DNA from: Streptomyces sp. 11x1
Lineage (GTDB): Bacteria; Actinomycetota; Actinomycetes; Streptomycetales; Streptomycetaceae
Direction of reading: 5' to 3'
NCBI RefSeq assembly: GCF_032598905.1
Contig: NZ_CP122458.1
Span: forward strand, 2,542,001 to 2,606,000
DNA length: 64,000 bases
In this document: piece by piece, positions 52,064 through 61,574 of the stretch
Position numbering within the stretch: position 1 is the first letter of the stretch
Layout: each line of letters opens with the position of its first letter
The notes under the pieces: model-generated
The model's input: the letters and a program-made list of their open reading frames with translations, nothing else
Told to the model about the DNA's origin: nothing
Database searches by the model: none
Translations under genes and position numbers: made by a program

Positions 52064-53932
52064 TTACTCGGCCCCGTCGGCGGACGCCGCCCCCTTGCGG
52101 CGTTTGCGGTGGGTGTACGCCGTGACGGCGGACCACAGATCGCGGCGGTCCACCTCGGGCCACGGCTGGTCCGTGAAGTGGAGCTCCGCGTAGTGGGCGT
52201 GCCAGGGCAGGAAGTTGGACGTGCGGATCTCACCGCTGGTGCGCCACAGGAGGTCCACGTCGGGCAGGGCGTGATGAGGCAGGTGCGCGGCGAAGAGCTG
52301 TTCGGAGACCCGGGCGGGATCGACCTCGCCCGCGAGCGCGGCACGCGCCAACGCCGCCCCCGCCTGGGCGAGTTCGGCCCGGCCGCCGTAGTTGACGCAG
52401 ACGTTGAGCGTGAGGCCGGTACGGTTGCGGGTGGCGTGCTCCTGGGCGCGGAGGACCTCCACCACGTCCTCCGGGAGGCCGTCGGGAGAGCCGACCCAGC
52501 GCAGTCGTACGTCGTGGTCGAGCAGTTCACCGTCGAGCAGCTCGGCGCGCATGATCGCGAAGAGTTTGGAGACCTCGTCGGGCGACCGCTTCCAGTTCTC
52601 GGTGGAGAAGGCGTAGACCGTCAGATGGGCGAGGCCGATCTCCAGCGCGCCCTGGACGACGTCGCGCAGGGCCACCGCTCCGGCCCGGTGGCCCTCGTCG
52701 CGGGGCAGCCCGAGCCCGGTGGCCCAGCGTCCGTTGCCGTCCATGACGATGGCCACGTGCCGGGGCAGGTGCGCCTCGGCTATGGCCGGCGGGCGGGCGC
52801 CGTCGCGGTGCGGGCGCGGGGGCAGCGGCGGTTCGGCGATCCGCGTGACGAGCCGTTCGGGGCCGGTGAGGGGGCCCGGAGCCGAGGCGTCCCCGGCGCC
52901 GCCGCCGGCCGACGCGCCTCCGGCCGTCCGCACCGGCATGTCGTCCCTGCCCGGCGGCAGCGTCAGCCGCCACACCACGGCGGCTCGGGCTCGGGCCGGG
53001 CCCACGATCCGCCACTCGGTGTGCCGGGGCACGCGTACCGGGCGGTGCAGGACGGCCGAGCCGGAGCGTTCGATCGCGTCCAGCTCCGCGCCGAAGAGTT
53101 CGACCGCGGTGTCGAGCACGATGGCGGGGCCCAGCGGCAGCGTGTTCCGCAGCGCCCGGCGGGAGCTCTCCAACCACTGCCGGGCCTGGTCGACGAGGTG
53201 CGCGACCAGCCGCCGTACGGCCGGGGTCCACGCGCGGGAGATCAGCTCGTCCCGGGTCACACCGTGGCGGTCGAGGACCTCGGTGGGGAACCACACCTGC
53301 CCGGCGTCAAGGTCCTCGGGGAGGTCGCGGAGCATGTCGGCGAGGAAGAGACCGTCCACGAACCGGGTGAAGCCCGGGAGGTCGCGCAGTCGCACGGGGA
53401 CGGGCAGTCCGGAGCGGACCAGCATGCGCATCAACTGTTCGGGCCAGCTGACGTTCTGGGCGTGGGCTCGCTCCCGCCACTCCTGCCAGGTCGCGACACC
53501 CTCGCGGGCCTCGTCCCCCTGGACGGCGTCCAGGGCTCCCAGCAGATCCGCGGGGTCGAGCCCCCAGTGCCAGACCGCGTCGGTCAGCGCGAGTCGTACC
53601 GGGTCGTCGCTGGTGCCGCTCGCCAGGTCGGCCTCCAGCGCGGTCCGCCACTCCTGAAGCCGCCTGCTCCGCTCCTCCGGCGTGCCCTCGGTGGAGTCGA
53701 GCAGGTCGTCGGCGGAGGCGAGAGCGGCGTACAGGGCCCAGCACGCGGGGCGGACCGTCGGCGGCATCAGCTGCATGAGCGCGTACTCGGTGGGCCGGGT
53801 CGTGCGGACCAGGTGGCGGCACTCGTCGTACGCGGCGTCGAGGGCCGACCGCTCTCGACCGGACCGCCCGGCGGATCCGGCAGCTGACCGCGTTCCGGAC
53901 CACGTGGTGCTGCGACGCATGGGAAACCCCAC
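52064..53932 (-). CDS. Fusion: squalene/phytoene synthase-like domain + cis-prenyl (UPP) synthase
   Basis: This 622-aa single frame joins two prenyl enzymes. Residues ~28-325 have the head-to-head condensing pattern with two Asp motifs, DDLLD (75-79) and LADMLRDLPEDL (197-208), and YALMQLMPPTVRPACWALYA. After a Gly/Pro/Ala linker (~330-385), residues 386-606 are a complete undecaprenyl-diphosphate-synthase-type domain: IVMDGNGRWA with catalytic Asp398, TVYAFSTENWKR, and RTSGEIRTSNFLPW. The second domain extends isopentenyl units in cis, and the first may condense or cyclise the product. GTG 53932 has GAAGG upstream, and ATG 53920 is an alternative. An essential stand-alone uppS is expected elsewhere. 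Confidence 0.88.
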   Translation of the reverse strand: MGFPMRRSTTWSGTRSAAGSAGRSGRERSALDAAYDECRHLVRTTRPTEYALMQLMPPTVRPACWALYAALASADDLLDSTEGTPEERSRRLQEWRTALEADLASGTSDDPVRLALTDAVWHWGLDPADLLGALDAVQGDEAREGVATWQEWRERAHAQNVSWPEQLMRMLVRSGLPVPVRLRDLPGFTRFVDGLFLADMLRDLPEDLDAGQVWFPTEVLDRHGVTRDELISRAWTPAVRRLVAHLVDQARQWLESSRRALRNTLPLGPAIVLDTAVELFGAELDAIERSGSAVLHRPVRVPRHTEWRIVGPARARAAVVWRLTLPPGRDDMPVRTAGGASAGGGAGDASAPGPLTGPERLVTRIAEPPLPPRPHRDGARPPAIAEAHLPRHVAIVMDGNGRWATGLGLPRDEGHRAGAVALRDVVQGALEIGLAHLTVYAFSTENWKRSPDEVSKLFAIMRAELLDGELLDHDVRLRWVGSPDGLPEDVVEVLRAQEHATRNRTGLTLNVCVNYGGRAELAQAGAALARAALAGEVDPARVSEQLFAAHLPHHALPDVDLLWRTSGEIRTSNFLPWHAHYAELHFTDQPWPEVDRRDLWSAVTAYTHRKRRKGAASADGAE

Positions 53933-54138
53933 ATACCTTCGACTGGGACCGATGGGACCGACTCGGGTGACAGCGGTCGCCTGCGATCGGCTTCGATCGC
54001 TGTCTCCCCGAGCACCGCCGGAACCTCTCGAACGCGGAACACGGCCACGCCTGCTCGCGACATTATCAGCCGCAATGTCATGTCACGGGCGCGGGTCCGC
54101 CCGCCACGGACGAGGGTCGTCCGTGACGGGCGTCGGTC

Positions 54139-56715
54139 TCACAACCGGGGGTCGACGGGCTCCGACTCCAGGGCCAGTACCCCGAACACCGCCTCGTGCC
54201 CCCGCCACAGCGGCTCTCCCTCGGCGAGCCGGTCCAGGGCCTCCAGGCCCAGGGCGTACTCGCGCAGGGCGAGGGACCGCTTGTGGTTGAGGAACCGGCC
54301 GCGCAGCCGTGCGAGGTTCTCCGGGCGGGTGTACTCCGGGCCGTAGATGATCCGCAGGTACTCCCGGCCCCGGCACTTGATGCCCGGCTGGACCAACCGT
54401 CCCTGTCCGCTGCGCACGACCGCCCCGACCGGCTTGACGACCATGCCCTCGCCGCCGCGGCCGGTCATCTCCAGCCACCAGTCGATGCCGGCGCGCACCG
54501 AGGCCTCGTCGCCGGTGTCGACGAAGAGGCGCCGGGTGGTCTGCAGCAGACCGCTGACGTCGTACTCGACGAGCCGGTCCAGCAGCGCGAGCTGCTCGTC
54601 GTGCGGGAGCGCGGCGAGGCTGCGGCCCTGGACCGCGAGGATCTGGAAGGGGGCGAGCCGGACGCCGTCCAGGCCCTCGGTGGGCCAGCAGTAGCGCCGG
54701 TAGGCCTCCGTGAACGCGGCGGCGTCGGCGGCCCGCTCGCGCTGCCTGCCCAGCAGGTCGCCCACGTCGACGCCGCGTGCCGCCGCGCCCTCCAGGGCGG
54801 CCAGCGCGCCCGGGAACACCGCGCCGGAGGCGGCCCCGACGGCCGCGTACTGGGTGCGCAGCAGCCCGGACGCCTTCAGCGACCAGGGCATCAACTCGGC
54901 GTCCAGCAGCAGCCAGTCGGTGTCGAGTTCGTCCCAGAGCCCGGCCGCCGTGACGGCCTCGCGGATCCGGGCGAGGACCAGCTCGGTGCGCGACTGGTCG
55001 TCGAAGAACGGGCGGCCGGTGCGGGTGTAGAGGGAACCGGTGGGGCCGTCCACACCGAAGCGGGCGCGTGCCGCGTCCGCGTCGCGGCAGACCAGGACGA
55101 CCGCCCGGGAACCCATGTGCTTCTCCTCGCACACGACCCGCGCGACACCGTCCTCCTTGTACTGCGCGAACGCCTCCGCCGGGTGCTCCAGGTAGCCCTC
55201 GACATGCGAGGTCGCGGTCGGCGCCATGGTCGGCGGCAGGTACGGCAGCAGCCGCGGGTCGACCGCGAAACGGCTCATGACCTCGAGCGCCGCGGCCGCG
55301 TTCTCCTCGCGGACCGACACCCGGCCGGCGTGCCGGGTCTCGACGACCCGACGGCCGTGCACGTCCGCCAGGTCCAGCGGCCTGCCCTCGTGCCCGCCGG
55401 GCGCCTCGGTGGCCAGCGGCCTGGCCGGCTCGTACCAGACCTTCTCCGCCGGTACGTCGACGAGTTCGCGCTCCGGCCAGCGCAGCGCGGTGAGCCTGCC
55501 ACCGAAGACGGCACCCGTGTCGAGGCAGATGGTGTTGTTCAGCCAGGTGGCGGTGGGCACCGGGGTGTGGCCGTAGACCACGGCGGCGCGGCCCCGGTAG
55601 TCCTCCGCCCACGGGTAGCGCACCGGCAGCCCGAACTCGTCGGTCTCGCCCGTGGTGTCGCCGTACAGCGCGTGGCTGCGGACCCGGCCGGAGGTGCGGC
55701 CGTGGTACCTCTCCGGCAGACCGGCGTGACAGACGACCAGCTTCCCGCCGTCGAGGACGTAGTGGCTGACGAGCCCGTCGATGAACCGCCGCACCTCCTG
55801 CTTGAACTCCTCGCTCTCGTCCTCCATCTGCGCGATGGTCTCGGCGAGCCCGTGGGTGTGCTGGACGTTGCGGCCCTTCAGGTAACGGCCGTACTTGTTC
55901 TCGTGGTTGCCGGGCACGCAGAGCGCGTTGCCGGAGCCGACCATCGACATCACGCGGCGCAGCACGGCCGGGCTGTCCGGTCCCCGGTCGACCAGGTCGC
56001 CGACGAAGACGGCCGTACGGCCTTCCGGGTGGACGCCGCCGACGTAGCCCAGCTTGCCGAGCAGCGCCTCCAGTTCGCTCGCGCAGCCGTGGATGTCGCC
56101 GACGATGTCGAACGGGCCGGTGAGGTGGGTGAGGTCGTTGAAGCGCTTCTCGGTGACGATCGTGGCGTGGTCGATCTCCTCGACACCGCGCAGGACGTGC
56201 ACCTTGCGGAAGCCCTCGCGCTCCAGGTGCCTGAGGGAGCGGCGCAGTTCGCGGGTGTGGCGCTGGATGACGCGGCGCGGCATGTCGGCGCGGTCGGTGC
56301 GGGCCGCGTTGCGCGCGGCGCACACCTCCTCCGGTACGTCGAGCACGACGGCTATCGGCAGCACGTCGTGCTTCCGGGCCAGTTCGATCAGCTGCCGGCG
56401 GGACTCCTGCTGCACGCTGGTCGCGTCGACGACGGTACGGCGGCCGGCCGCGAGGCGCTTGCCCGCGATGTAGTGGAGCACGTCGAAGGCGTCCTTCGTC
56501 GCGCTCTGGTCGTTCTCGTCGTCCGAGACCAGTCCCCGGCAGAAGTCGGAGGAGATGATCTCGGTGGGCTTGAAGTGGCGTCGGGCGAACGTGGACTTGC
56601 CCGAGCCGGAGGCGCCGATCAGCACCACGAGGGAGAGGTCGGTGACGGGCAGGGTGCGCCCCTCGGGGGTCTCCCCGGTCGTGTTGCCGGTGGTGGTTCC
56701 GGTGGTCTCGCTCAT
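54139..56715 (-). CDS. pnkp: Polynucleotide kinase-phosphatase-ligase (bacterial Pnkp)
   Basis: This 858-aa RNA-repair enzyme has three modules. The 5'-kinase has P-loop LIGASGSGKSTFARR at 34-45. The calcineurin-like 2',3'-phosphatase has GDIHG (205-209), GDLVDRG (238-244), GNHEN (268-272) and GHTP (381-384). The C-terminal ligase-like adenylyltransferase has nucleophile Lys531 in CEEKHMGSR. It heals and, with Hen1, seals cleaved RNA such as ribotoxin-cut tRNA. Its ATG overlaps the hen1 stop (56712-56715). Confidence 0.95.
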   Translation of the reverse strand: MSETTGTTTGNTTGETPEGRTLPVTDLSLVVLIGASGSGKSTFARRHFKPTEIISSDFCRGLVSDDENDQSATKDAFDVLHYIAGKRLAAGRRTVVDATSVQQESRRQLIELARKHDVLPIAVVLDVPEEVCAARNAARTDRADMPRRVIQRHTRELRRSLRHLEREGFRKVHVLRGVEEIDHATIVTEKRFNDLTHLTGPFDIVGDIHGCASELEALLGKLGYVGGVHPEGRTAVFVGDLVDRGPDSPAVLRRVMSMVGSGNALCVPGNHENKYGRYLKGRNVQHTHGLAETIAQMEDESEEFKQEVRRFIDGLVSHYVLDGGKLVVCHAGLPERYHGRTSGRVRSHALYGDTTGETDEFGLPVRYPWAEDYRGRAAVVYGHTPVPTATWLNNTICLDTGAVFGGRLTALRWPERELVDVPAEKVWYEPARPLATEAPGGHEGRPLDLADVHGRRVVETRHAGRVSVREENAAAALEVMSRFAVDPRLLPYLPPTMAPTATSHVEGYLEHPAEAFAQYKEDGVARVVCEEKHMGSRAVVLVCRDADAARARFGVDGPTGSLYTRTGRPFFDDQSRTELVLARIREAVTAAGLWDELDTDWLLLDAELMPWSLKASGLLRTQYAAVGAASGAVFPGALAALEGAAARGVDVGDLLGRQRERAADAAAFTEAYRRYCWPTEGLDGVRLAPFQILAVQGRSLAALPHDEQLALLDRLVEYDVSGLLQTTRRLFVDTGDEASVRAGIDWWLEMTGRGGEGMVVKPVGAVVRSGQGRLVQPGIKCRGREYLRIIYGPEYTRPENLARLRGRFLNHKRSLALREYALGLEALDRLAEGEPLWRGHEAVFGVLALESEPVDPRL

Positions 56716-58352
56716 GCCGCGTTCGCCTCCTTCTTGTTCGTGGTGTCGGTCTTGTTCGTGGTGTCGGTCGTGGCCGTGGTCATGTCGAACACGGCCATCT
56801 GGGTGGGCGGCCCCACCTCAGGGTCGTCGGGCCCGACGGGCACGAACCGGACCTGGTAGCCATGCCGTTCGGCCACGGTCGTCGCCCAGGCGCGGAACTC
56901 CTCCCGGGTCCACTCGAAGCGGTGGTCGCTGTGCCGGGCGTGCCCGGCGGGAAGGGATTCCCAGCGGACGTTGTACTCGACGTTCGGGGTGGTCACGAGG
57001 ACGGTGCGGGGGCGGGCCGAGCCGAACACGGCGTACTCCAGGGCCGGCAGCCGGGCCGCGTCGAGGTGCTCGACGACCTCGCAGAGCACGGCGGCGTCGT
57101 AGCCCTTGAGCCGCTTGTCGGTGTAGGCGAGGGAGCTCTGGAAGAGCTGGACGCGGGCGGCCTGGCGCTCGCCCATGCGGTCGAGCTTGAGGCGGCGGGA
57201 GGCGATGGTGAGCGCGCGCATCGAGACGTCCGTACCGACGATCTCGGTGAAGCGGACGTCCTTGAGCAGCGCCTGCACCAACTGGCCCTGACCGCAGCCC
57301 AGGTCGAGGACGCGGGCGGCCCCGGAGTCCTTGAGCGCGGCGATGATCGCGTCACGCCGCTGCACGGCCAGCGGAGTCGACTTCTCGACGGACTCGGCCC
57401 CGGTCTCGGCCCCGTCCCCGGTCTCGGCCCCGTCCCCGGTCTCGGGCCCGTCCCCGGTCTCGGGCCCCGGCTCGACGACGGCCCCCGGCTCGGCCTCGGC
57501 CTCGGCCGCGATCTCGCCGTCGGCCTCCCCGTCCGCGGACTCCTCGACCGCGTTGTCGATCTCCTCGACCTCGCTGTCGTCGGCCTCGGCCAGCCGGACG
57601 AGTTCCATGCGCTCCATGGCCTGCCGGGTCAGCGACCAGCGGCGGGAGAGGTACCGGCTGGTGATCAGCTTGTGCTCGGGGTGGTCCGGGAGCCAGCCCT
57701 CGCCCACGCGCAGCAGCTTGTCGACCTCGTCGGACGACACCCAGTAGTGCTTGGCGTCGTCGAGCACCGGCAGCAGCACGTACAGGTGCCGCAGCGCCTC
57801 GGCGAGGGTGAGCGACTCCGACTCCAGGACGAGCCGTACGTAGCGGGAGGCACCCCATTCGGGGAACTGGGTGTCCAGCGGCACCGCCTCGGCGGTGACG
57901 GTCCAGCCGAGTGGCGCGAAGAGCTTGACGACGAGATCCGGACCGCCGCGGGCGGGCAGCGCCGGTATCTCGACGCGCAGCGGGCGGACCTGCTCCGGGA
58001 GTTCGGGGCGGGCCTTGCACTGGCCGCGCACGGCGCTGGAGAAGACGTCGTTCAGCGCGACGGCGAGCAGGGAGGAGGCCGCGTACGGGCGGTCGTTGAC
58101 GTACTGGGCGAGCGCCGCGTCGGGGGCGCCGCCGCGGCCCTTGCCCTTGCCCCTTCTGACCAGTGCCACCGCGTCCACCTCCAGCAGCAGCGCGGCCGTG
58201 CACCGCTCGACGTGCGCCTCGGGGTAGAGGACGTGCGCCGTGCCGTAGGAGGTGGAGAACGCCTGCGCGTTGTCGGGATGCTTGTGCAGCAGGAAACCGA
58301 GATCGGTCGCGGGGCGCTCTGGGGTGCCGGTGGTACTGATCGTCAGGAACAC
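56712..58352 (-). CDS. hen1: 3'-terminal RNA ribose 2'-O-methyltransferase Hen1
   Basis: This 546-aa protein has the bacterial Hen1 N-terminal domain (DLGFLLHKHPDNAQAFSTSY, YGTAHVLYPEA) and a C-terminal SAM methyltransferase (VLDLGCGQGQLVQALL). The metal-site motifs are CEVVEHLD and, later, HSDHRFEWTREEF. It methylates the repair junction so that the same toxin cannot cut again. An acidic linker of ~60 residues between the domains (EPGPETGDGPETGDGAETG) is encoded by a short tandem DNA repeat near 57400-57470. GTG 58352 with GAGG upstream is chosen over the longer frame to 58427. Confidence 0.95.
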   Translation of the reverse strand: MFLTISTTGTPERPATDLGFLLHKHPDNAQAFSTSYGTAHVLYPEAHVERCTAALLLEVDAVALVRRGKGKGRGGAPDAALAQYVNDRPYAASSLLAVALNDVFSSAVRGQCKARPELPEQVRPLRVEIPALPARGGPDLVVKLFAPLGWTVTAEAVPLDTQFPEWGASRYVRLVLESESLTLAEALRHLYVLLPVLDDAKHYWVSSDEVDKLLRVGEGWLPDHPEHKLITSRYLSRRWSLTRQAMERMELVRLAEADDSEVEEIDNAVEESADGEADGEIAAEAEAEPGAVVEPGPETGDGPETGDGAETGDGAETGAESVEKSTPLAVQRRDAIIAALKDSGAARVLDLGCGQGQLVQALLKDVRFTEIVGTDVSMRALTIASRRLKLDRMGERQAARVQLFQSSLAYTDKRLKGYDAAVLCEVVEHLDAARLPALEYAVFGSARPRTVLVTTPNVEYNVRWESLPAGHARHSDHRFEWTREEFRAWATTVAERHGYQVRFVPVGPDDPEVGPPTQMAVFDMTTATTDTTNKTDTTNKKEANAA

Positions 58353-58443
58353 GGTGAGGTTGCCTCGTGGTGGGTGTCTGTGATGGACGCCCAACGTACA
58401 GCGAAGGATCAGGGCGCACTCAGGCATTTTCGCCGGAGGACCG

Positions 58444-58488
58444 CCCCCGCGTCGTGGCCGCGGCCGACCCCGCGGCCACGACGGGGGC
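58444..58488. terminator. Hairpin terminator of 5'-nucleotidase gene
   Basis: gtcgtggccgcgg (58451-58463) and ccgcggccacgac (58470-58482) pair perfectly over 13 bases, and flanking C and G runs lengthen the stem. It lies a few bases after the minus-strand stop at 58495. Confidence 0.8.
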
Positions 58489-58494
58489 CCGGCA

Positions 58495-61365
58495 TCAGGG
58501 CAGTTCGGTGACCCGGTCGGTGCCCGGTGGGGCGACGGGGCTCTCGGCGGTGAGGTAGTCGGTGAAGGCGGTGATGTCGTCTCCGCCGCCGACGCTGTTC
58601 CCGCCCTTGGCGAAGGTGGTGAAGCCGTCGCCGCCCGCCGCGAGGAAGGTGTTGGCGGTCACCCGGTAGGTGGCGTCCGGGTCCAGGGTCTCGCCGTCGA
58701 GCTTGATCGAGGACGGGTCGATGCGGTCGCCGACGGGGGCACTGCGGGAGAAGGAGTAGGTCAGGCCCTTGGAGACGCCCAGTATCAGGGTGGGCGCACG
58801 GGTCCCGGAGTCGTTGAACTGCTCCTCCAGGATCTTCTCGATCTGTGCTCCGGTGAGGTCCACCGACACCAGGGACCCGGCGAAGGGCTGTACGGCGAAG
58901 GCCTCGGCGTAGGTGATCTCGCCGGGTGCCTCGCCGCCCGTGGAGGAGGCGTGCACGAGGTCGGCCCGGACGCCGCCGGGGTTCATCAACGCGATCCGCG
59001 CGCCGCCCCGTTCGGGTGCCGAGGTCGCCGCGAGCTGCGCGTCGGCCACCATGTTCGCGAGGTCCGACTCGGCGTCGCGGGTCTCGGAGCGGGTGATGTC
59101 GGTGGTGACGCTGCCGACGACCTTGTTGGCCAGGGGCGCCGAGAGGGCCTTCCACTTGTCGATGACGGCGGTCTGGTCGGCGTCCTTGGCGCCGGTGCGG
59201 GTGACGAGGTGGTTCATGGCGGCCACCCGGTCCCGTACGACGTCGCCTGTGCGGCGGTCCACGGGCAGGCGCGTCTCGGTGACGACCCGGCCGAAGGAGG
59301 AGGCCGAGGTGACCGTACGGGGGTGGCCGGCGGGGTCGGGCAGGGTGCAGACGTACGGCTGGTGGGTGTGGCCGGTGACGACGGCGTCGATGGCCGGGGC
59401 GAGGTGCTTCGCGATGTCGACGACGGGGCCGGAGATGCCGTCGCACTGCCCGTACGAACCGGCCTGGACGCCGCCCTCGTGGAGCAGGACCACGATCGCC
59501 TCGACGCCCTGGCGGCGCAGTGCGCGGGCGGCGGCGTCGGCGGTCTCGACCTCGTCGGCGAAGCGTACGGACGTGATGCCGGACTGGCCGGTGACCGCGG
59601 GCGTGCCCTCCAGGGTCATGCCGATGAAGCCGACCTTGACGCCGTCGACCTTCTTGACCCAGGTGGGGGCGAGGAGCGGCTTGCCGGTGGTGCGGTCGAG
59701 GACGTTGGCGGCGAGCCACGGGAAGGCGGAGCCGTCGTACGGTTCGCCCTCGATGTAGCAGCCGTCGTCGGGGTGGCAGCCTCCGTGCTGGATGCGCAGC
59801 AGTTCCTCGGTGCCCTCGTCGAACTCGTGGTTGCCGACGCTCGTGACGTCCAGGCGCAGCTTCTCCATGGATTCGACGGTCGGCTCGTCGTGGAAGAGGC
59901 CGGAGAGGAAGGGGCTGGCGCCGATGATGTCTCCGGCGGCGACGGTCAGGGAGGCGTCGGTGCCCTCGCGGAGCTGCTTGAGGCGGGCCGCGAGGTGTTC
60001 GGCGCCGCCGACCGGGGTGGACTTCGGGTCCAGCTTGGAGCCGAGGGTGGCGTCACGGCCCGTGGGCGGCTCCAGGTTGCCGTGGAAGTCGTTGAAGGAG
60101 AGGAGCTGGACGTCGACGGTGTCCGGCTGCTTCGGGACGGCGGGGATGCCGCCGGTCAGGGCGCCGGGGCGGACGGACAGCAGATGGAACTTGGTGACGC
60201 TGCCGTTGAAGCCGAAGTTGTCGTCGGCGACGAGGACGAGGGTGCGGGAGCCGTCGGGGAGGGTGGGGCCCCAGGTGATGCCCTCGACGTTGTCGGCGTC
60301 CGTGCCGGAGAGGGTGAAGTCGTAGAGCAGCTTCTTCGGCATCGGCCGATCCGTGCCGGACAGCTTCTCCTCGCCGCGTACGTCCGTGGCGCCGCGGGTG
60401 GTCGTCCAGTACAGGCGGATCGCGAAGCCCACGCCGGAGGCGAAGGAGCGTTCGACGGTGAGGTAGTCGGTCTTGTTGATCGCGAGGATCTCGGAGACGC
60501 CCCGGTCGGCCGCGTAGGTGCCGACGGGGGCGGGCAGCGGGGCGGTGGGCGCGGCGGAGATCGGGTCGACCTCGTAGATGTGTTCGGCCTCGGGCCTGCC
60601 GGTGCGGCGGTCCATGACCAGCAGTCGCGAGGGGCTCTTCGCGGTCAGCCCGGCCGCCGGGCCGTCCTGGACGAGCGCGTTCTCGGTGATCGTGACGGCC
60701 TCTCGGCCGTCCGGGGAGAGGGTCAGCCCTTCCAGGGCCTGGTTGTTGCGGACACCGGCGACGAGGGTGCCCGCCTCCGAACGGACCGGGGCGTACGCCT
60801 TCGGCAGGGGCAGTTCGCGCAGGTACGCGCCGGACGGGGAGGTCTCGCGGACGAAGGCCGGCTGTCCGGAGGCGGAGGCGCCCTCGCTGGTCCACAGCAG
60901 GCCCTTGCCGCCGGGGTTCCAGCGGATCGCCTCCGGGTCGACGGCCTTGGCGGCGAAGGGTTCGCCGGTGGTGTCGTCGAGGACGGTCAGGGCGTCGAGG
61001 GTGGGCTTGTCCTCGGCGAACTTCCGTCCGTCGAGGGGGAGTTGCAGTGTGTAGAAGCGGGCCTTGCCGTTCTCGGAGCGGTCGTCGCTGAGGGCGGCGT
61101 ACGTGTGGGTTCTCGGGTCGTAGTCGATGCCGGAGAGTCCGCCGAAGGGCATGCCGAACTCGGTGGTCCCGGCGGGGACGGTGAGGGTGTCGAGGAGGGT
61201 GATGCCGTTCTGGGTCTTCTTGGGGGTCCTGTCCGCCTCGGGGGCGGCGTCGGCGGCGAGGTTGTTGGTGAGGGTCAGGCCGCCGAGAAGGGCGGAGGCG
61301 GTGAGGGCGGCGAGGCCGACGCGTCTGCGCCTGTGCCTGCCGGTGAGCCGTCTGTGTCCGGGCAT
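58495..61365 (-). CDS. Secreted phytase-like esterase + 5'-nucleotidase fusion
   Basis: This 956-aa exoprotein has a basic signal peptide (RRVGLAALTASALLGGLTLT). The first domain at ~45-450 is an esterase-like-activity-of-phytase beta-propeller (LSGIDYDPRTHTYAALSDDR, VEGITWGPTLPDGSRTLVLV). The second is a full 5'-nucleotidase: metallophosphatase motifs LSFNDFHGNLEP, AAGDIIGASPF, SVGNHEFDEG and VVTGHTHQPY, then the nucleotide-binding C-terminal domain with NPGGVRADL. It should release phosphate from extracellular nucleotides and perhaps phytate-like esters. ATG 61365 follows GGAA-rich sequence. The upstream nucleoside-type importer makes a scavenging role plausible. Confidence 0.9.
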   Translation of the reverse strand: MPGHRRLTGRHRRRRVGLAALTASALLGGLTLTNNLAADAAPEADRTPKKTQNGITLLDTLTVPAGTTEFGMPFGGLSGIDYDPRTHTYAALSDDRSENGKARFYTLQLPLDGRKFAEDKPTLDALTVLDDTTGEPFAAKAVDPEAIRWNPGGKGLLWTSEGASASGQPAFVRETSPSGAYLRELPLPKAYAPVRSEAGTLVAGVRNNQALEGLTLSPDGREAVTITENALVQDGPAAGLTAKSPSRLLVMDRRTGRPEAEHIYEVDPISAAPTAPLPAPVGTYAADRGVSEILAINKTDYLTVERSFASGVGFAIRLYWTTTRGATDVRGEEKLSGTDRPMPKKLLYDFTLSGTDADNVEGITWGPTLPDGSRTLVLVADDNFGFNGSVTKFHLLSVRPGALTGGIPAVPKQPDTVDVQLLSFNDFHGNLEPPTGRDATLGSKLDPKSTPVGGAEHLAARLKQLREGTDASLTVAAGDIIGASPFLSGLFHDEPTVESMEKLRLDVTSVGNHEFDEGTEELLRIQHGGCHPDDGCYIEGEPYDGSAFPWLAANVLDRTTGKPLLAPTWVKKVDGVKVGFIGMTLEGTPAVTGQSGITSVRFADEVETADAAARALRRQGVEAIVVLLHEGGVQAGSYGQCDGISGPVVDIAKHLAPAIDAVVTGHTHQPYVCTLPDPAGHPRTVTSASSFGRVVTETRLPVDRRTGDVVRDRVAAMNHLVTRTGAKDADQTAVIDKWKALSAPLANKVVGSVTTDITRSETRDAESDLANMVADAQLAATSAPERGGARIALMNPGGVRADLVHASSTGGEAPGEITYAEAFAVQPFAGSLVSVDLTGAQIEKILEEQFNDSGTRAPTLILGVSKGLTYSFSRSAPVGDRIDPSSIKLDGETLDPDATYRVTANTFLAAGGDGFTTFAKGGNSVGGGDDITAFTDYLTAESPVAPPGTDRVTELP

Positions 61366-61398
61366 GGGTGTTCCTTCCGGGGAGGGGAGGGGAGAGGA

Positions 61399-61462
61399 GG
61401 GGAGAGGTGCGGACGGTGAGGGGAGAGGTGCGGACGGTGAGGGGAGGGGTGCGGACGGTGAG
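61399..61462. repeat. 21-bp tandem repeat, three copies
   Basis: ggggagaggtgcggacggtga is repeated three times with slight variation, just upstream of the nucleotidase gene start. It lies in the expected promoter/leader and may affect expression. Confidence 0.6.
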
Positions 61463-61489
61463 GGGTGGAGCTGGTGCGTCGCGGGGTGC

Positions 61490-61572
61490 GGGTGAGTGGG
61501 GGCTGGTCGCGCAGTTCCCCGCGCCCTTGAAAGACCGGCCCTGCGGGCCGAAAAGCACGGGGCGGCAGCCGG
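61490..61572. repeat. Interspersed GC-rich repeat, third copy
   Basis: gggggctggtcgcgcagttc and the following cccgcgccc, gaaagaccggccctgcgggcc match the element at 51820-51885. It directly precedes the permease stop at 61575. Confidence 0.65.
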
Positions 61573-61574
61573 CG

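Noticed and set aside
54196..56859. Plus-strand open frame of 887 codons across pnkp
   Set aside because: It is an antisense shadow of a clearly recognisable three-domain enzyme, with no motifs of its own.
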